Assembly (NCBI GenBank): GCA_048498035.1
Contig: JBEHYT010000007.1
Coordinates: forward strand, 1-64,000
Source: CADEDV01 sp048498035
GTDB taxonomy: Bacteria; Bacteroidota; Bacteroidia; Chitinophagales; Chitinophagaceae
DNA: 64,000 nucleotides
Direction of reading: 5' to 3'
Position numbers and translations under genes: made by a program. This document shows, one piece after another, positions 1 through 9,108 of the stretch. The notes under the pieces were generated by a model that was not told the DNA's origin, did no database searches, and worked only from the letters and a program-made list of their open reading frames with translations. The stretch's first letter is position 1. Every line of letters begins with the position of its first letter.

Positions 1-1392
1 GCAAATACCTTTACCAATACCATCTTCTCACGGTACGACCCTGCGCTGTCTAATTTCAACGACCTGGAAGACTTCTACGCCGCGCCTGTACAGGCTGACT
101 GGCAAAAGCTGCGTGCTGCCGCTGGTGGTACCGCGCTGTCATCCGGTTATATCCAGTTTGCGTTCCGCAATGATAACGGCTACGGAAACAATACGTTTGT
201 GGACAATATCAATATCACACTGCTCTACAAACGCGATCTGAAAGTGATTTCAATTGACCAGCCTGGTACTATAAGCTGTACCGGAAGCTTTACGCCGCAA
301 GCCACTGTTCAAAATAACGGTAGCGAAACGGTAACTGCGTTCAAAATGGCTTATTCCATTGATGGTGGTGCCGCCCAAACAACAACTGTTACGGGTGTGT
401 CTCTGCCGCGCAATGCAACAACTGTAGTTAGTCTTACTCCTGCAGTAACAAATATTGCAACAGGCAACCACACCATCAAGGTGTATAGCTTTGAACCTAC
501 TACTGCAAGTGGTACGGGTGATCAATACCCTGCCAATGATACACTGTCTAAAGGCTTCGGCGTAACCGGAACTACAGCAGCTCCGATGGTTGAAGGCTTT
601 GAAGGTACCTTCCCGCCTGCCGGATGGGCAGTATCTAATCCTGATGGTGGTATTACATGGACAAAAGCGCCTGTAGGTAAGAGCAGTTCTGCTTCTGCTT
701 ATGTTCGCAACAGGGCTTACACCAGCCTCGGATCAGTAGATGATCTTTATACTCCAAGTATTACCTATTCAAATGTTGACTCTGCTCACCTGTCATTTGA
801 TGTGGCTGCAGCAACATTCGATTACCCGGGTACTACGGCAATCCCGATCGATACACTTGAAGTACTGGCTACCAACAATTGCGGTACAACAGTAGCCACT
901 ATTTATAAAAAATATGGTTCTGACCTGCAAACGATCAATGATCCGAACTATCCGCAAACGGTTGAATTCAGCCCGCTGGGTGATGCACAATGGAGAACTG
1001 AACAAATTGACCTGACCGACCGGTTTACACCAAACGGTCCGCTTCAACTGCTGTTCAGAAACACGGCCAACAACCAGAACAATATCTATGTAGACAATGT
1101 AAACATGACCACGAAGACCCTTCCGCTGACGCTGAAGGAGAAAGGATATCTTGTTCTGCCAAATCCGTTCCATGATCAATTTACCGTATGGCACCTGGTT
1201 GAGCCTACTAACCTGCGTTCTATCGCGGTTTATAACTCAGCTGGTAAAATGGTTTGGAAGAAAGAATACCACGGTAATGCTGTTAAGCAAATTACCGTTG
1301 ATCTGACTGGCCAGGCCGCCGGTGGTTATATCGTAAACCTGCGCTACGAAGACAGGCAACGCGATACCCAGGTGAAAGTGATCAAACTCTAA
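1..1392 (+). CDS. T9SS-secreted protein, C-terminal part (5' end outside window)
   Basis: The frame is open from base 1 with no start codon, so this is the last 463 residues of a larger extracellular protein. Two stretches resemble beta-sandwich (cleaved-adhesin or MAM-like) domains, each ending in a phrase like NNxYVDNVNM that is typical of such domains. A CARDB/Ig-like stretch lies between them. The last ~80 residues look like a type A T9SS sorting domain: a PNPF motif, then GKMVW and a C-terminal strand ending KVIKL. In this family the domain targets the protein through the type IX system to the cell surface or medium. Probable role is a surface adhesin or an enzyme with a missing N-terminal catalytic domain; the part visible here does not decide. 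A strong terminator follows the stop codon. Confidence 0.8.
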   Translation, partial: ANTFTNTIFSRYDPALSNFNDLEDFYAAPVQADWQKLRAAAGGTALSSGYIQFAFRNDNGYGNNTFVDNINITLLYKRDLKVISIDQPGTISCTGSFTPQATVQNNGSETVTAFKMAYSIDGGAAQTTTVTGVSLPRNATTVVSLTPAVTNIATGNHTIKVYSFEPTTASGTGDQYPANDTLSKGFGVTGTTAAPMVEGFEGTFPPAGWAVSNPDGGITWTKAPVGKSSSASAYVRNRAYTSLGSVDDLYTPSITYSNVDSAHLSFDVAAATFDYPGTTAIPIDTLEVLATNNCGTTVATIYKKYGSDLQTINDPNYPQTVEFSPLGDAQWRTEQIDLTDRFTPNGPLQLLFRNTANNQNNIYVDNVNMTTKTLPLTLKEKGYLVLPNPFHDQFTVWHLVEPTNLRSIAVYNSAGKMVWKKEYHGNAVKQITVDLTGQAAGGYIVNLRYEDRQRDTQVKVIKL

Positions 1393-1413
1393 TTTTCACA
1401 CACCTCATACCTC

Positions 1414-1446
1414 AAAACCTCCCCAATTCGGGGAGGTTTTTTTGTT
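1414..1446 (+). terminator. Rho-independent terminator after the T9SS gene
   Basis: An 11-bp perfect stem (1414-1424 pairing with 1430-1440) with a 5-base loop runs directly into a T tract. It sits 22 bases after the stop codon at 1392 and separates this gene from mqnE. Confidence 0.85.
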
Positions 1447-1447
1447 T

Positions 1448-1455
1448 TACCTTTG
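1448..1455 (+). promoter_or_regulatory. Bacteroidota -7 box (TACCTTTG) before mqnE
   Basis: TACCTTTG matches the TAnnTTTG consensus of the Bacteroidota primary sigma factor. No clear -33 TTTG is seen at 18-20 bases upstream, where the terminator hairpin lies. If used, transcription would begin near 1462, which favours the ATG at 1474 over the TTG at 1453. Confidence 0.4.
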
Positions 1456-1473
1456 CACCTAAATATGTGTAGT

Positions 1474-2637
1474 ATGATCAGCGACATCAACCCCACCCTG
1501 GTAAATGATACAGCCCTCCGAAATATTGTAGAAAAAGTAAATGCAGGAGAACGCATCTCCGACGCCGATGCCCTGGAACTGTTCCAGCACGGCAGCATTG
1601 GCCTGGTAGGCGCATTGGCGAATGGTATCCGGGAAAAACTGCATGGCGATACCACGTACTTCAACAGGAATTTTCATATTGAACCCACCAACGTGTGTGT
1701 TTTCAGTTGCAATTTCTGCTCGTATTCCCGACTATACGCGCATCGTGATGAGGGTTGGGAACTAAGCCAGGAACAAATGCTGGATATTGTAAAAAGCTAT
1801 GATGGTAAACCGGTTACCGAAGTGCATATTGTGGGAGGCGTACACCCGAAAATGAACCTGGAGTTTTTTGGTGAGCTGATCCGGAAAATAAAGGCACACC
1901 GGCCGGATCTTCATATTAAAGGATTTACTGCGGTAGAGCTTGATTATATGTTTCGCAAGGCGAAAATGACAGTTGAAGAAGGACTTCGCTTCCTTCATGA
2001 CGCCGGACTTGAATCCATGCCGGGTGGCGGCGCTGAAATTTTTGCGCCCGAGATCCGCAGCCAGATCTGCGCCGACAAGGTGGATGCAGAAGGCTGGCTG
2101 AAAATTCACGAAACCGCACACCTGCTGGGTATGCATACCAATGCAACCATGTTATACGGGCATATTGAAAGCTATGAACATCGTGTTGATCATATGCGGC
2201 GTCTCCGTGAATTGCAGGATAAAACGCATGGGTTCAACACGTTTATTCCGCTAAAATTCCGGAACAAAGACAATGACATGAGCCAAGTGCCGGAAAGCAC
2301 CCTGGTAGAAGATATGCGTATGTATGCCATCGCACGGATTTACCTGGACAACTTCCCCCACCTGAAAGCTTACTGGCCGATGCTGGGACGGCAGAATGCC
2401 CAACTCTCGCTATCGTTTGGCGTAAATGATATTGACGGCACTATCGACGATACCACGCGAATTTATTCCATGGCTGGCTCAGAAGAACAAACGCCTTCGA
2501 TGAATACGGCCCAGCTTGTAACGCTGATCAGGCAGGCCCGGCGCAAACCTGTAGAACGGGGAACACTTTATAATGTGATCCGCGACTATTCGGACATCCC
2601 GGTCGAAGAAATTGAAACTAACCCACAACTCAACTAG
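1474..2637 (+). CDS. mqnE: Aminofutalosine synthase (radical SAM)
   Basis: MqnE joins the enolpyruvyl chorismate derivative to adenosine by a radical SAM reaction to give aminofutalosine, an early step of the futalosine route to menaquinone. The iron-sulfur motif CxxxCxxC is at residues 75-82 (CVFSCNFC), preceded by HIEPTNV as in MqnE/MqnC/CofH proteins. A glycine-rich MPGGGAEIF stretch follows in mid-protein. The 387-residue length is normal for MqnE. The open frame extends to a TTG at 1453, but the ATG at 1474 is preferred because it follows the promoter-like box. An ATG at 1465 is possible. Paralogous MqnC is the main alternative; the sequence style favours MqnE. Respiration with menaquinone is expected for this phylum. 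Confidence 0.88.
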   Translation: MISDINPTLVNDTALRNIVEKVNAGERISDADALELFQHGSIGLVGALANGIREKLHGDTTYFNRNFHIEPTNVCVFSCNFCSYSRLYAHRDEGWELSQEQMLDIVKSYDGKPVTEVHIVGGVHPKMNLEFFGELIRKIKAHRPDLHIKGFTAVELDYMFRKAKMTVEEGLRFLHDAGLESMPGGGAEIFAPEIRSQICADKVDAEGWLKIHETAHLLGMHTNATMLYGHIESYEHRVDHMRRLRELQDKTHGFNTFIPLKFRNKDNDMSQVPESTLVEDMRMYAIARIYLDNFPHLKAYWPMLGRQNAQLSLSFGVNDIDGTIDDTTRIYSMAGSEEQTPSMNTAQLVTLIRQARRKPVERGTLYNVIRDYSDIPVEEIETNPQLN

Positions 2638-2648
2638 GCTGTAGTTCC

Positions 2649-3266
2649 ATGGCCAGGGCTTCCATAGCACGATTACTTCGAAGCATTGTAGCACTGATGG
2701 CCTGGGCAGGGCTCGGCATCCAGTTGTACCTGCTGGTTAGCAATACACCTGAAAATGGGCTGACGGCGGGTGAGGCTGTAGGACGATTTTTGCTCTATTT
2801 TACCATTCTTTCTAATCTCCTCGTAGCTATTTATACCAGCTTCGCTGGAAGGCATACACAGCAACCCGGAATTGCTACAGCGCTGGCTTTATATATCCTT
2901 GTGGTTGGTCTTGTTTACAACCTCGTGTTGCGCCAGCTATGGCAGCCCGCAGGCTGGCAGCGGGTGGCTGACGAATTGCTGCATGTAGTGGTGCCAGTGT
3001 TCTATATATTGTATTGGTACTTTTTTATCGCAGCGCGCCGGTTAATGTATCGTGCTGCGATTGGCTGGCTTTCTTACCCTGCGATGTATCTTATTTACGC
3101 GTTGCTCCGGGGGAGCCGGGAGCATTTTTATCCATATTTTTTTATTGATCCAACGGCGGTAGGTACCAGGGGCGTAGTGCAGAATGCAATATTGCTATTA
3201 CTGGCCTTCCTGGGATTGGGATGCGGCTTTGTTTGGCTGGCGCGAGCAAAAAAACAACCGGTATAA
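2649..3266 (+). CDS. Pr6Pr family integral membrane protein
   Basis: A 205-residue hydrophobic protein with about six membrane segments. It starts 11 bases after mqnE stops, so it is probably co-transcribed with it. The pattern of a first helix followed by LLYFTILSNLLVA, then LHVVVPVFYILYW and a final helix before a basic tail, is typical of the Pr6Pr (FAR-17a/AIG1-like) family. That family has no firmly known function in bacteria. No catalytic residues can be assigned. The link to menaquinone synthesis is positional only. Confidence 0.7.
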   Translation: MARASIARLLRSIVALMAWAGLGIQLYLLVSNTPENGLTAGEAVGRFLLYFTILSNLLVAIYTSFAGRHTQQPGIATALALYILVVGLVYNLVLRQLWQPAGWQRVADELLHVVVPVFYILYWYFFIAARRLMYRAAIGWLSYPAMYLIYALLRGSREHFYPYFFIDPTAVGTRGVVQNAILLLLAFLGLGCGFVWLARAKKQPV

Positions 3267-3345
3267 AATCTTCACCCCGAATTTTGCGCTCACGGAATGG
3301 CTGAATATTAATCCCTCTTCCTATTTTTAATCAAATATTGGCGCA

Positions 3346-4221
3346 ATGATTTCCTATCGTCCCCGCGACTGGTTTACATTCATCTTCCGTTTTCATAAAG
3401 CAGATACATTCCGGCAACTGTTGCCGTTGCTTATCGGTATATGCGTTTACTCCGGGCTAATTGCCTACCTGGAAATGGAGTATTGGAAACTATCCGCCAA
3501 CCACTATGTGCGAAATATACCCGTAATGCACACCCTGCTCGGTTTTGCCATTTCGATGCTACTCGTTTTCCGTACCAACACTGCGTACGACCGATGGTGG
3601 GAAGGCCGTAAATTATGGGGCAGCCTGGTGAACAACAGCCGCAATCTCGCCCTGAAAATTTCAGTAATGCTGCCGGTAGAAGAACAGGTTTTTTTCCGAA
3701 AAACCATTCCCGCCTATGCTTATGCACTGATGCATCATCTGCAACGTGAAAAAACGCGAACAGAATTATTTGCCCACGACGATCACCGGCATTTCCTTGA
3801 AAAGATCGACCGGGCACGCCATGTGCCAAACCAGGTAGCCCAACTGTTGTATAAACAGGTGCAGCATTTATACAATACAGGATTACTTTCAGCAGAACAA
3901 TTGCTGTACCTGAATGGCGAACTTCAATCGTTTACCGATATCTGCGGCGCCTGCGAGCGGATCAAGAATACGCCTATCCCCTTTTCCTATAGTGTTTTCC
4001 TGAAAAAATTCATATTTTTTTACGTGATGACGCTGCCGTTTGGATATGTGTTTCAATTGGGCTTCTATGTGATCCCTGTTGTTGCATTCATTTTTTATGT
4101 ACTGGCAAGCCTTGAGATCATCGCGGAAGAAATAGAAGATCCTTTTTCGGGAGATGCCAACGATATCCCCATGGACAAATTGTCGCTAACCATTCACAAC
4201 AGTGTTTGTGAATTGATCTAG
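3346..4221 (+). CDS. Bestrophin-family ion channel (UPF0187)
   Basis: A 291-residue protein of the bacterial bestrophin family, which forms pentameric ion channels in the inner membrane. The N-terminal helix is followed by FRTNTAYDRWWEGRKLWG at about residues 77-94, the signature block of this family. The C-terminal half carries two further hydrophobic segments and the acidic EEIEDPFSGDANDIPMD motif, which corresponds to the conserved DPFG-type region. Length is as usual (about 290-300). Bacterial homologues can be cation selective; selectivity cannot be read from this sequence. It stands alone, with 79 and 76 bases of spacing to its neighbours. Confidence 0.85.
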   Translation: MISYRPRDWFTFIFRFHKADTFRQLLPLLIGICVYSGLIAYLEMEYWKLSANHYVRNIPVMHTLLGFAISMLLVFRTNTAYDRWWEGRKLWGSLVNNSRNLALKISVMLPVEEQVFFRKTIPAYAYALMHHLQREKTRTELFAHDDHRHFLEKIDRARHVPNQVAQLLYKQVQHLYNTGLLSAEQLLYLNGELQSFTDICGACERIKNTPIPFSYSVFLKKFIFFYVMTLPFGYVFQLGFYVIPVVAFIFYVLASLEIIAEEIEDPFSGDANDIPMDKLSLTIHNSVCELI

Positions 4222-4297
4222 TCAGTCCCTTTTTTGACAAAAGGTAACCTGATCCCAAACTTTATCGCTAATTTTTGCAACAAATTACCTGCTCACC

Positions 4298-6667
4298 ATG
4301 AGAAAAATTCCTTTCCTGTTAACGTTACTTATTTTTAAACTGGCAGGAGCCCAATTGGCACCGCTGACAGTAGAAAAAATAATGCGCGATCCAAAATGGA
4401 TCGGCACATCACCTTCAAATGTGAACTGGAGCCCCGATGGACAATTTCTTTTTTTCTCCTGGAACCCAGATGGTGAACCGGCAGATTCATTGTATTATAT
4501 AACGCCCGGTGATCACAAACCACGCAAAGCATCAACTACACTTTCCCGGGAAGTGGACCAAACCAGCGCTTACCAATACAACCGTGCTCGAACGGCCTAT
4601 ACGTTTTCCCGCGCAGGCGATGTTTTTTACGGGGAAGTGAAAAGTAAGCTGCTAAAACAGGTAACCCAAACAATAGCCAATGAAAATGCGCCCCGGTTTA
4701 GTTTTAATGATACCAGGATCGTTTACACACGTGACCAGAATCTTTACGCATGGGATATTAAAAGCGGTGAAACGATACAACTCACCAACACCCGCAGTGA
4801 TGATGCGCGAAGCGGAGCGCCCGGCCGCAATGCATCTACGGCGCAGGAAGACTGGCTGAAGCAGGATCAGCTTCGCTATTTTGAAGTATTGAGAACAAGA
4901 AAAGAAAAAAAGGAAAAAACCGAAGCTTATAACAACAGCTTATCCGCAAAAGATGAACTGCGGGTAATTAACCTGGACGACCGCTTTTTGTTCGGCCCCG
5001 GTATTAGCCCGGATGGGCGGTTTGTAAACTATCGGCTTTTTAAACGGGCAGCAAATGCAAAAAACACGATCGTACCGGCGTTTATTACCGAATCCGGATT
5101 TACAACTGATTTACCTTCCAGGAGCAAAGTGGGTAGTCCACAGGGCTATTCCGATTGTTATTTTTACGATCGCGCTCGTGATACTATTTATACTATCAAT
5201 ACGGATTCTATTCCCGGTATCCGGGATTTGCCAGATTATGTGAAAGACTATCCGTTGGAAATGGAGCAACGCACAAAGCACCCTGCCAACCGGAAAGTAG
5301 ACGTGAATGGAGTGTATTGGTCGCCCAATGGCAAATGGGTGGTGCTTGATATTTTTTCCCAGGATAATAAAGATCGCTGGCTGATGCGCTGGGATACTGC
5401 AACGCAAAAATTGCAGTTGCTTGACCGCCAGCGGAATGAAGCCTGGATTGGTGGTCCGGGAAACTATGCGGGTAATACCGGCTGGATCGATGACAACCGA
5501 CTTTGGTATCGCTCTGAAGCGAGTGGTTATTCTCATCTTTATACAGTTGACCTGCAAACCGGAGAAAAGCGACAACTGACACATGGTAACTATGAAGTGC
5601 AGCGGGCACAGCTTTCGCTGGATCATAAAACATTTTACATCATTACCAATGAAGTGCATCCAGGTGAGCAACAATTTTATAAACTGGATATTGCAAGTGG
5701 CAAACAGCAACGCATCACCACTATGACGGGCGCCAACCAGGTGACAGTTTCCCCGGATGAGCAATCCCTGGCTATACTTTATTCATACACTAATAAGCCC
5801 TGGGAATTGTATTTGCAACCCAACAAGGTTGGCGCAGCGGCAGCGCAAATCACTGATAAAGCACAGAGTGCTGAATTTAAATCCTATGCCTGGCGTGATC
5901 CGGAAGTGATCAGCTTTACGGCCCGGGACGGCGCCACGGTGTATGCACGGGTATACCGGCCTGCAACACCCGCCTCCTCCCACCCCGGCGTATTGTTTGT
6001 ACACGGCGCCGGTTACCTGCAAAATGCACATAAATGGTGGAGCGATTATTTCAGGGAGTATATGTTCAACAATATGCTGGCCGACCAGGGTTATGTAGTA
6101 ATGGATGTAGACTACCGCGGAAGTGCGGGTTATGGGCGCGACTGGAGAACAGGGATTTACCGGCATATGGGTGGAAAAGACCTGGATGATAATGTGGATG
6201 CGGTCAATTACATGATCAGCCATTTTGGTGTCAATCCGCAGCATGTTGGCTTATATGGAGGTTCTTATGGCGGATTTATAACGCTGATGGGGCTTTTTAC
6301 AGCACCAGATGTGTTTCATTCTGGTGCGGCATTAAGGCCCGTGACCGACTGGGCACAATACAACCACGGTTATACATCAGATATTCTGAATGAACCGTAT
6401 AATGACAGCATCGCCTACCGCCGGAGCTCACCGCTTTATTTTGCAGAGGGATTAAAGGGTAACCTGCTGATCTGCCACGGCATGATGGATCTGAATGTGC
6501 ACTTCCAGGACGCTGTAAAGCTTACCCAGCGGCTCATTGAGCTGGGAAAAGACAACTGGCAGATTGCCCCTTACCCAATGGAAGACCACGGATTTGTGGA
6601 ACCCAGTAGCTGGACAGACGAATACAAGCGCATATTCCGTCTTTTTGAAACGACATTAAAACAGTAA
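4298..6667 (+). CDS. S9 family peptidase, DPP-IV type
   Basis: A secreted or periplasmic serine peptidase of 789 residues. A signal peptide is present (residues 1-18, ending KLAGA). Residues ~45-520 form the beta-propeller (DPPIV_N-like, with WSPDG and WSPNG repeats). The C-terminal alpha/beta-hydrolase domain carries the nucleophile Ser656 in GGSYGGF, then Asp731 (MMDLNV) and His764 (EDHGF), so the catalytic triad is complete. Such enzymes cleave dipeptides, often after proline, from peptide N-termini. Bacteroidota usually carry several paralogues for peptide scavenging. The absence of a DPP-IV-type EE motif cannot be judged by eye, so exact specificity is open. It is probably transcribed alone. 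Confidence 0.88.
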   Translation: MRKIPFLLTLLIFKLAGAQLAPLTVEKIMRDPKWIGTSPSNVNWSPDGQFLFFSWNPDGEPADSLYYITPGDHKPRKASTTLSREVDQTSAYQYNRARTAYTFSRAGDVFYGEVKSKLLKQVTQTIANENAPRFSFNDTRIVYTRDQNLYAWDIKSGETIQLTNTRSDDARSGAPGRNASTAQEDWLKQDQLRYFEVLRTRKEKKEKTEAYNNSLSAKDELRVINLDDRFLFGPGISPDGRFVNYRLFKRAANAKNTIVPAFITESGFTTDLPSRSKVGSPQGYSDCYFYDRARDTIYTINTDSIPGIRDLPDYVKDYPLEMEQRTKHPANRKVDVNGVYWSPNGKWVVLDIFSQDNKDRWLMRWDTATQKLQLLDRQRNEAWIGGPGNYAGNTGWIDDNRLWYRSEASGYSHLYTVDLQTGEKRQLTHGNYEVQRAQLSLDHKTFYIITNEVHPGEQQFYKLDIASGKQQRITTMTGANQVTVSPDEQSLAILYSYTNKPWELYLQPNKVGAAAAQITDKAQSAEFKSYAWRDPEVISFTARDGATVYARVYRPATPASSHPGVLFVHGAGYLQNAHKWWSDYFREYMFNNMLADQGYVVMDVDYRGSAGYGRDWRTGIYRHMGGKDLDDNVDAVNYMISHFGVNPQHVGLYGGSYGGFITLMGLFTAPDVFHSGAALRPVTDWAQYNHGYTSDILNEPYNDSIAYRRSSPLYFAEGLKGNLLICHGMMDLNVHFQDAVKLTQRLIELGKDNWQIAPYPMEDHGFVEPSSWTDEYKRIFRLFETTLKQ

Positions 6668-6729
6668 AAAGCCTTAAACACACAGATAATCAGATAGTTT
6701 TGCATTGCTGCCGCAATCCTGTCTTTTCC

Positions 6730-6737
6730 TATATTTG
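6730..6737 (+). promoter_or_regulatory. Bacteroidota -7 box (TATATTTG) before accD
   Basis: TATATTTG matches TAnnTTTG and lies 17 bases before the accD start. An upstream TTTG exists, but 27 bases away, which is longer than the usual 18-20. Confidence 0.45.
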
Positions 6738-6754
6738 TGGTTCAACAATAGGTT

Positions 6755-7669
6755 ATGGCACTACAGTTTGAAGATTTTGATGCGAACCTGGCCGGGGAAG
6801 AAGGAAAAACCGAGGAAACGAAATCCAGTTGGTTCAAACGGATCAAAAAGGGGATCAATACCAAAACCTCTGAAAAAAAAGAAACACCGGAAGGGCTCTG
6901 GAGCAAATGCCCGGAATGTAATTATATCTGTACTGTATCCGAACTGCGGGAACACCTCTTTGTGTGCCCCAAATGCGGGTATCACCACCGGATCAATAGC
7001 AGTGAATATTACGACATCCTCTTTGACAACAATGAGTTTACCGAACTTTTTGAAAATATCCGGAGCAAGGACTTCCTGGAGTTTGTGGATTTAAAGCCCT
7101 ATAAAAAGCGTTTGGAGGAGGTTTGGAGCAAAACGGACCTTAAAGACTCCATGCGGGTGGCTGTGGGTAAGGTAAATGGCCACGAAATTGTGGTGGCCTG
7201 TATGGACTTTGAATTTATCGGGGGATCACTGGGCAGTGTGATGGGGGAAAAATTCTCCAGGTCCGTCGATTATTGCATCCAGCATAAGCTCCCCTATATG
7301 GTGATCAGCAAGAGTGGCGGCGCCCGGATGATGGAGAGTGCTTTTTCCCTGATGCAACTTGCAAAAACAAGCGGCAAGCTTTCCCAACTCAGTGATGCTC
7401 ATCTTCCCTATATCTCCCTGCTCACCGATCCAACTTTCGGCGGTATTTCCGCCTCGTTTGGTATGCTGGGAGATTTGAATATCGCCGAGCCCGGTGCCCT
7501 CATCGGTTTTGCAGGCCCGAGGGTGATCAAGGAAACGATCAAAAAAGACCTCCCGCCAGGCTTCCAGCGTAGCGAATTCATTCTCGAGCACGGCTTTCTG
7601 GATTTTATTGTTCCCCGAAAAGAACTCAAACAAAAGCTGTCCACCGTGCTCTACCTTTTCGAACATTAA
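6755..7669 (+). CDS. accD: Acetyl-CoA carboxylase carboxyltransferase subunit beta
   Basis: AccD with AccA transfers carboxyl from carboxybiotin to acetyl-CoA, making malonyl-CoA for fatty-acid synthesis. The N-terminal zinc ribbon is visible as Cys52, Cys55, Cys71 and Cys74. The crotonase-fold core contains SKSGGARMMES and FGGISASFG, the oxyanion and CoA-binding blocks. At 304 residues it has the usual length, with a basic N-terminal extension of about 45 residues before the zinc ribbon. It is followed 27 bases later by smpB and may share a transcript with it. Confidence 0.95.
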   Translation: MALQFEDFDANLAGEEGKTEETKSSWFKRIKKGINTKTSEKKETPEGLWSKCPECNYICTVSELREHLFVCPKCGYHHRINSSEYYDILFDNNEFTELFENIRSKDFLEFVDLKPYKKRLEEVWSKTDLKDSMRVAVGKVNGHEIVVACMDFEFIGGSLGSVMGEKFSRSVDYCIQHKLPYMVISKSGGARMMESAFSLMQLAKTSGKLSQLSDAHLPYISLLTDPTFGGISASFGMLGDLNIAEPGALIGFAGPRVIKETIKKDLPPGFQRSEFILEHGFLDFIVPRKELKQKLSTVLYLFEH

Positions 7670-7696
7670 TACCGGTTTTTTTCCCGGTTAGCACTT

Positions 7697-8131
7697 ATGG
7701 ACATCAGAAACAGATCCGCTTATTTTGAATATTTTATCGATGCTAAATACCAGGCAGGCATCATGCTGCTTGGTACAGAAGTAAAATCACTACGCGCAGG
7801 CAAAGCCAGCTTTAACGATAGTTATTGCATTGTACATAAAGACGAAATCTGGCTCAAGAGCCTGCATATCGCCGAATACTCCCATGGCAGCCACAACAAT
7901 CATGATCCGCTGCGTGATCGCAAATTGCTGCTGCAAAAACGTGAGATCCGGAAGATTGCATCCGGGCTTAAAGAAAAGGGATATACGCTTGTGCCGCTTC
8001 GCATTTTTTTGAACGATAAAAACCTGGTCAAAGTGGAAATAGGCCTGGGGAAAGGGAAAAAGCTGCATGATAAGCGCGACACCATCCGGCAGCGCGATGT
8101 AGATCGTGAGATCAAGCGTTTCCTGAAATAG
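7697..8131 (+). CDS. smpB: SsrA-binding protein
   Basis: SmpB binds tmRNA and delivers it to stalled ribosomes in trans-translation. The 144-residue protein has the conserved core: LLGTEVKSLRAGKASF near residue 25, then KLLLQKREI and LVPLRIF. The C-terminal tail is basic (KKLHDKRDTIRQRDVDREI), as expected for the part that enters the empty decoding site. The tmRNA gene itself is not in this window. Confidence 0.95.
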   Translation: MDIRNRSAYFEYFIDAKYQAGIMLLGTEVKSLRAGKASFNDSYCIVHKDEIWLKSLHIAEYSHGSHNNHDPLRDRKLLLQKREIRKIASGLKEKGYTLVPLRIFLNDKNLVKVEIGLGKGKKLHDKRDTIRQRDVDREIKRFLK

Positions 8132-8166
8132 GCTCTTTTCATCATTTTTTGCCGACCTTAGCAACA

Positions 8167-9102
8167 ATGAAGAAACTCCTCCTTGTCATCAGCCTGCTGG
8201 GCGCAGTATATGCGCATTCCCAAACCGTTTTTGGCTATTGGTACGGAAGCGCAAATGTAAAAACCGCGCATGCTGCCAGCAATTACCTGGTAGAATTGAT
8301 TCTTCAACCCGAAAAAGGGTACGTAAAGGGTGTGATGAACTATTACTTCAAAAACACATTCCGAAGCCTGGAAGTAAAAGGCAATTACGATGCCGCTACG
8401 CGCCAGGTAAATCTCTATAATATTCCCCTTACCTATTTTGGATCCGTTCAAAATATGGAAGTGGATTGTATGATGAATATGCAGGCCGTACTGAAAGTAT
8501 CCCGCACAGGCTCCAGCCTGTCCGGATCGCTGGTAGCGCTGCCAGATTACCGGTATGTGTGCGCAGATGTGGCGTTTAATCTCAACTTCAATGCAGATAT
8601 CAGTAAAAAGGATTCTGTGCTGCAGGCAATCCGGGAATATAAAGAGAATTACCAGGTTTGGCAGCCTTCGGCTGAAGACACCATGCCTTCAGTAAACATC
8701 GTGCAGCGCAAAGTGATTAACTATGTGATTGAACGCCAGTTTTCGGAGCGTGAAAATGTGGTTACCGATGAGATTGAAGTAAATTCAGATTCACTTCAGG
8801 TGGATTTCTACGACAATGGCGAAGTAGATGGCGATTCCATTTCAGTTTTCTTCAACCAGCAACTGATGGCCTTTAATCAAAAATTGGGTACCCGCGCTAT
8901 CCATTTTGATATTCGGCTGGACTCTGCCAGGGCAATAAATGAATTAACGATGTTTGCCGATAACCTCGGCTCCATACCGCCAAATACTGCGCTGATGATC
9001 ATCTCAGACGGAAAGAAACAATACCAGGTTCGCCTGTCGAGTAATCTCCAGAAAAATGCAACGGTACGCATCCGTCGCAAGCAACCGGCAAAGACTCACT
9101 AA
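8167..9102 (+). CDS. Secreted protein of unknown function
   Basis: I do not recognise a named family. A Sec signal peptide is clear (MKKLLLVISLLGAVYAHSQ), so the ATG at 8167 is chosen over the upstream in-frame TTG at 8149. The middle contains a beta-rich region (YWYGSANVK to FNLNFNADI). The C-terminal 110 residues (from SDSLQVDFYDNGEVDGDS to the end) read as a beta-sandwich with alternating strands and PPNTALMIISDG. This layout occurs in other Bacteroidota extracytoplasmic proteins. The gene ends six bases from the convergent parC stop, leaving no room for a terminator. Confidence 0.6.
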   Translation: MKKLLLVISLLGAVYAHSQTVFGYWYGSANVKTAHAASNYLVELILQPEKGYVKGVMNYYFKNTFRSLEVKGNYDAATRQVNLYNIPLTYFGSVQNMEVDCMMNMQAVLKVSRTGSSLSGSLVALPDYRYVCADVAFNLNFNADISKKDSVLQAIREYKENYQVWQPSAEDTMPSVNIVQRKVINYVIERQFSERENVVTDEIEVNSDSLQVDFYDNGEVDGDSISVFFNQQLMAFNQKLGTRAIHFDIRLDSARAINELTMFADNLGSIPPNTALMIISDGKKQYQVRLSSNLQKNATVRIRRKQPAKTH

Positions 9103-9108
9103 ACACCG

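Noticed and set aside
5111..5764. Long minus-strand open frame (217 codons) inside the S9 peptidase gene.
   Set aside because: It is antisense to a complete gene with an intact catalytic triad, has no recognisable motif, and is Ile/His/Pro-rich as expected of a reverse frame.
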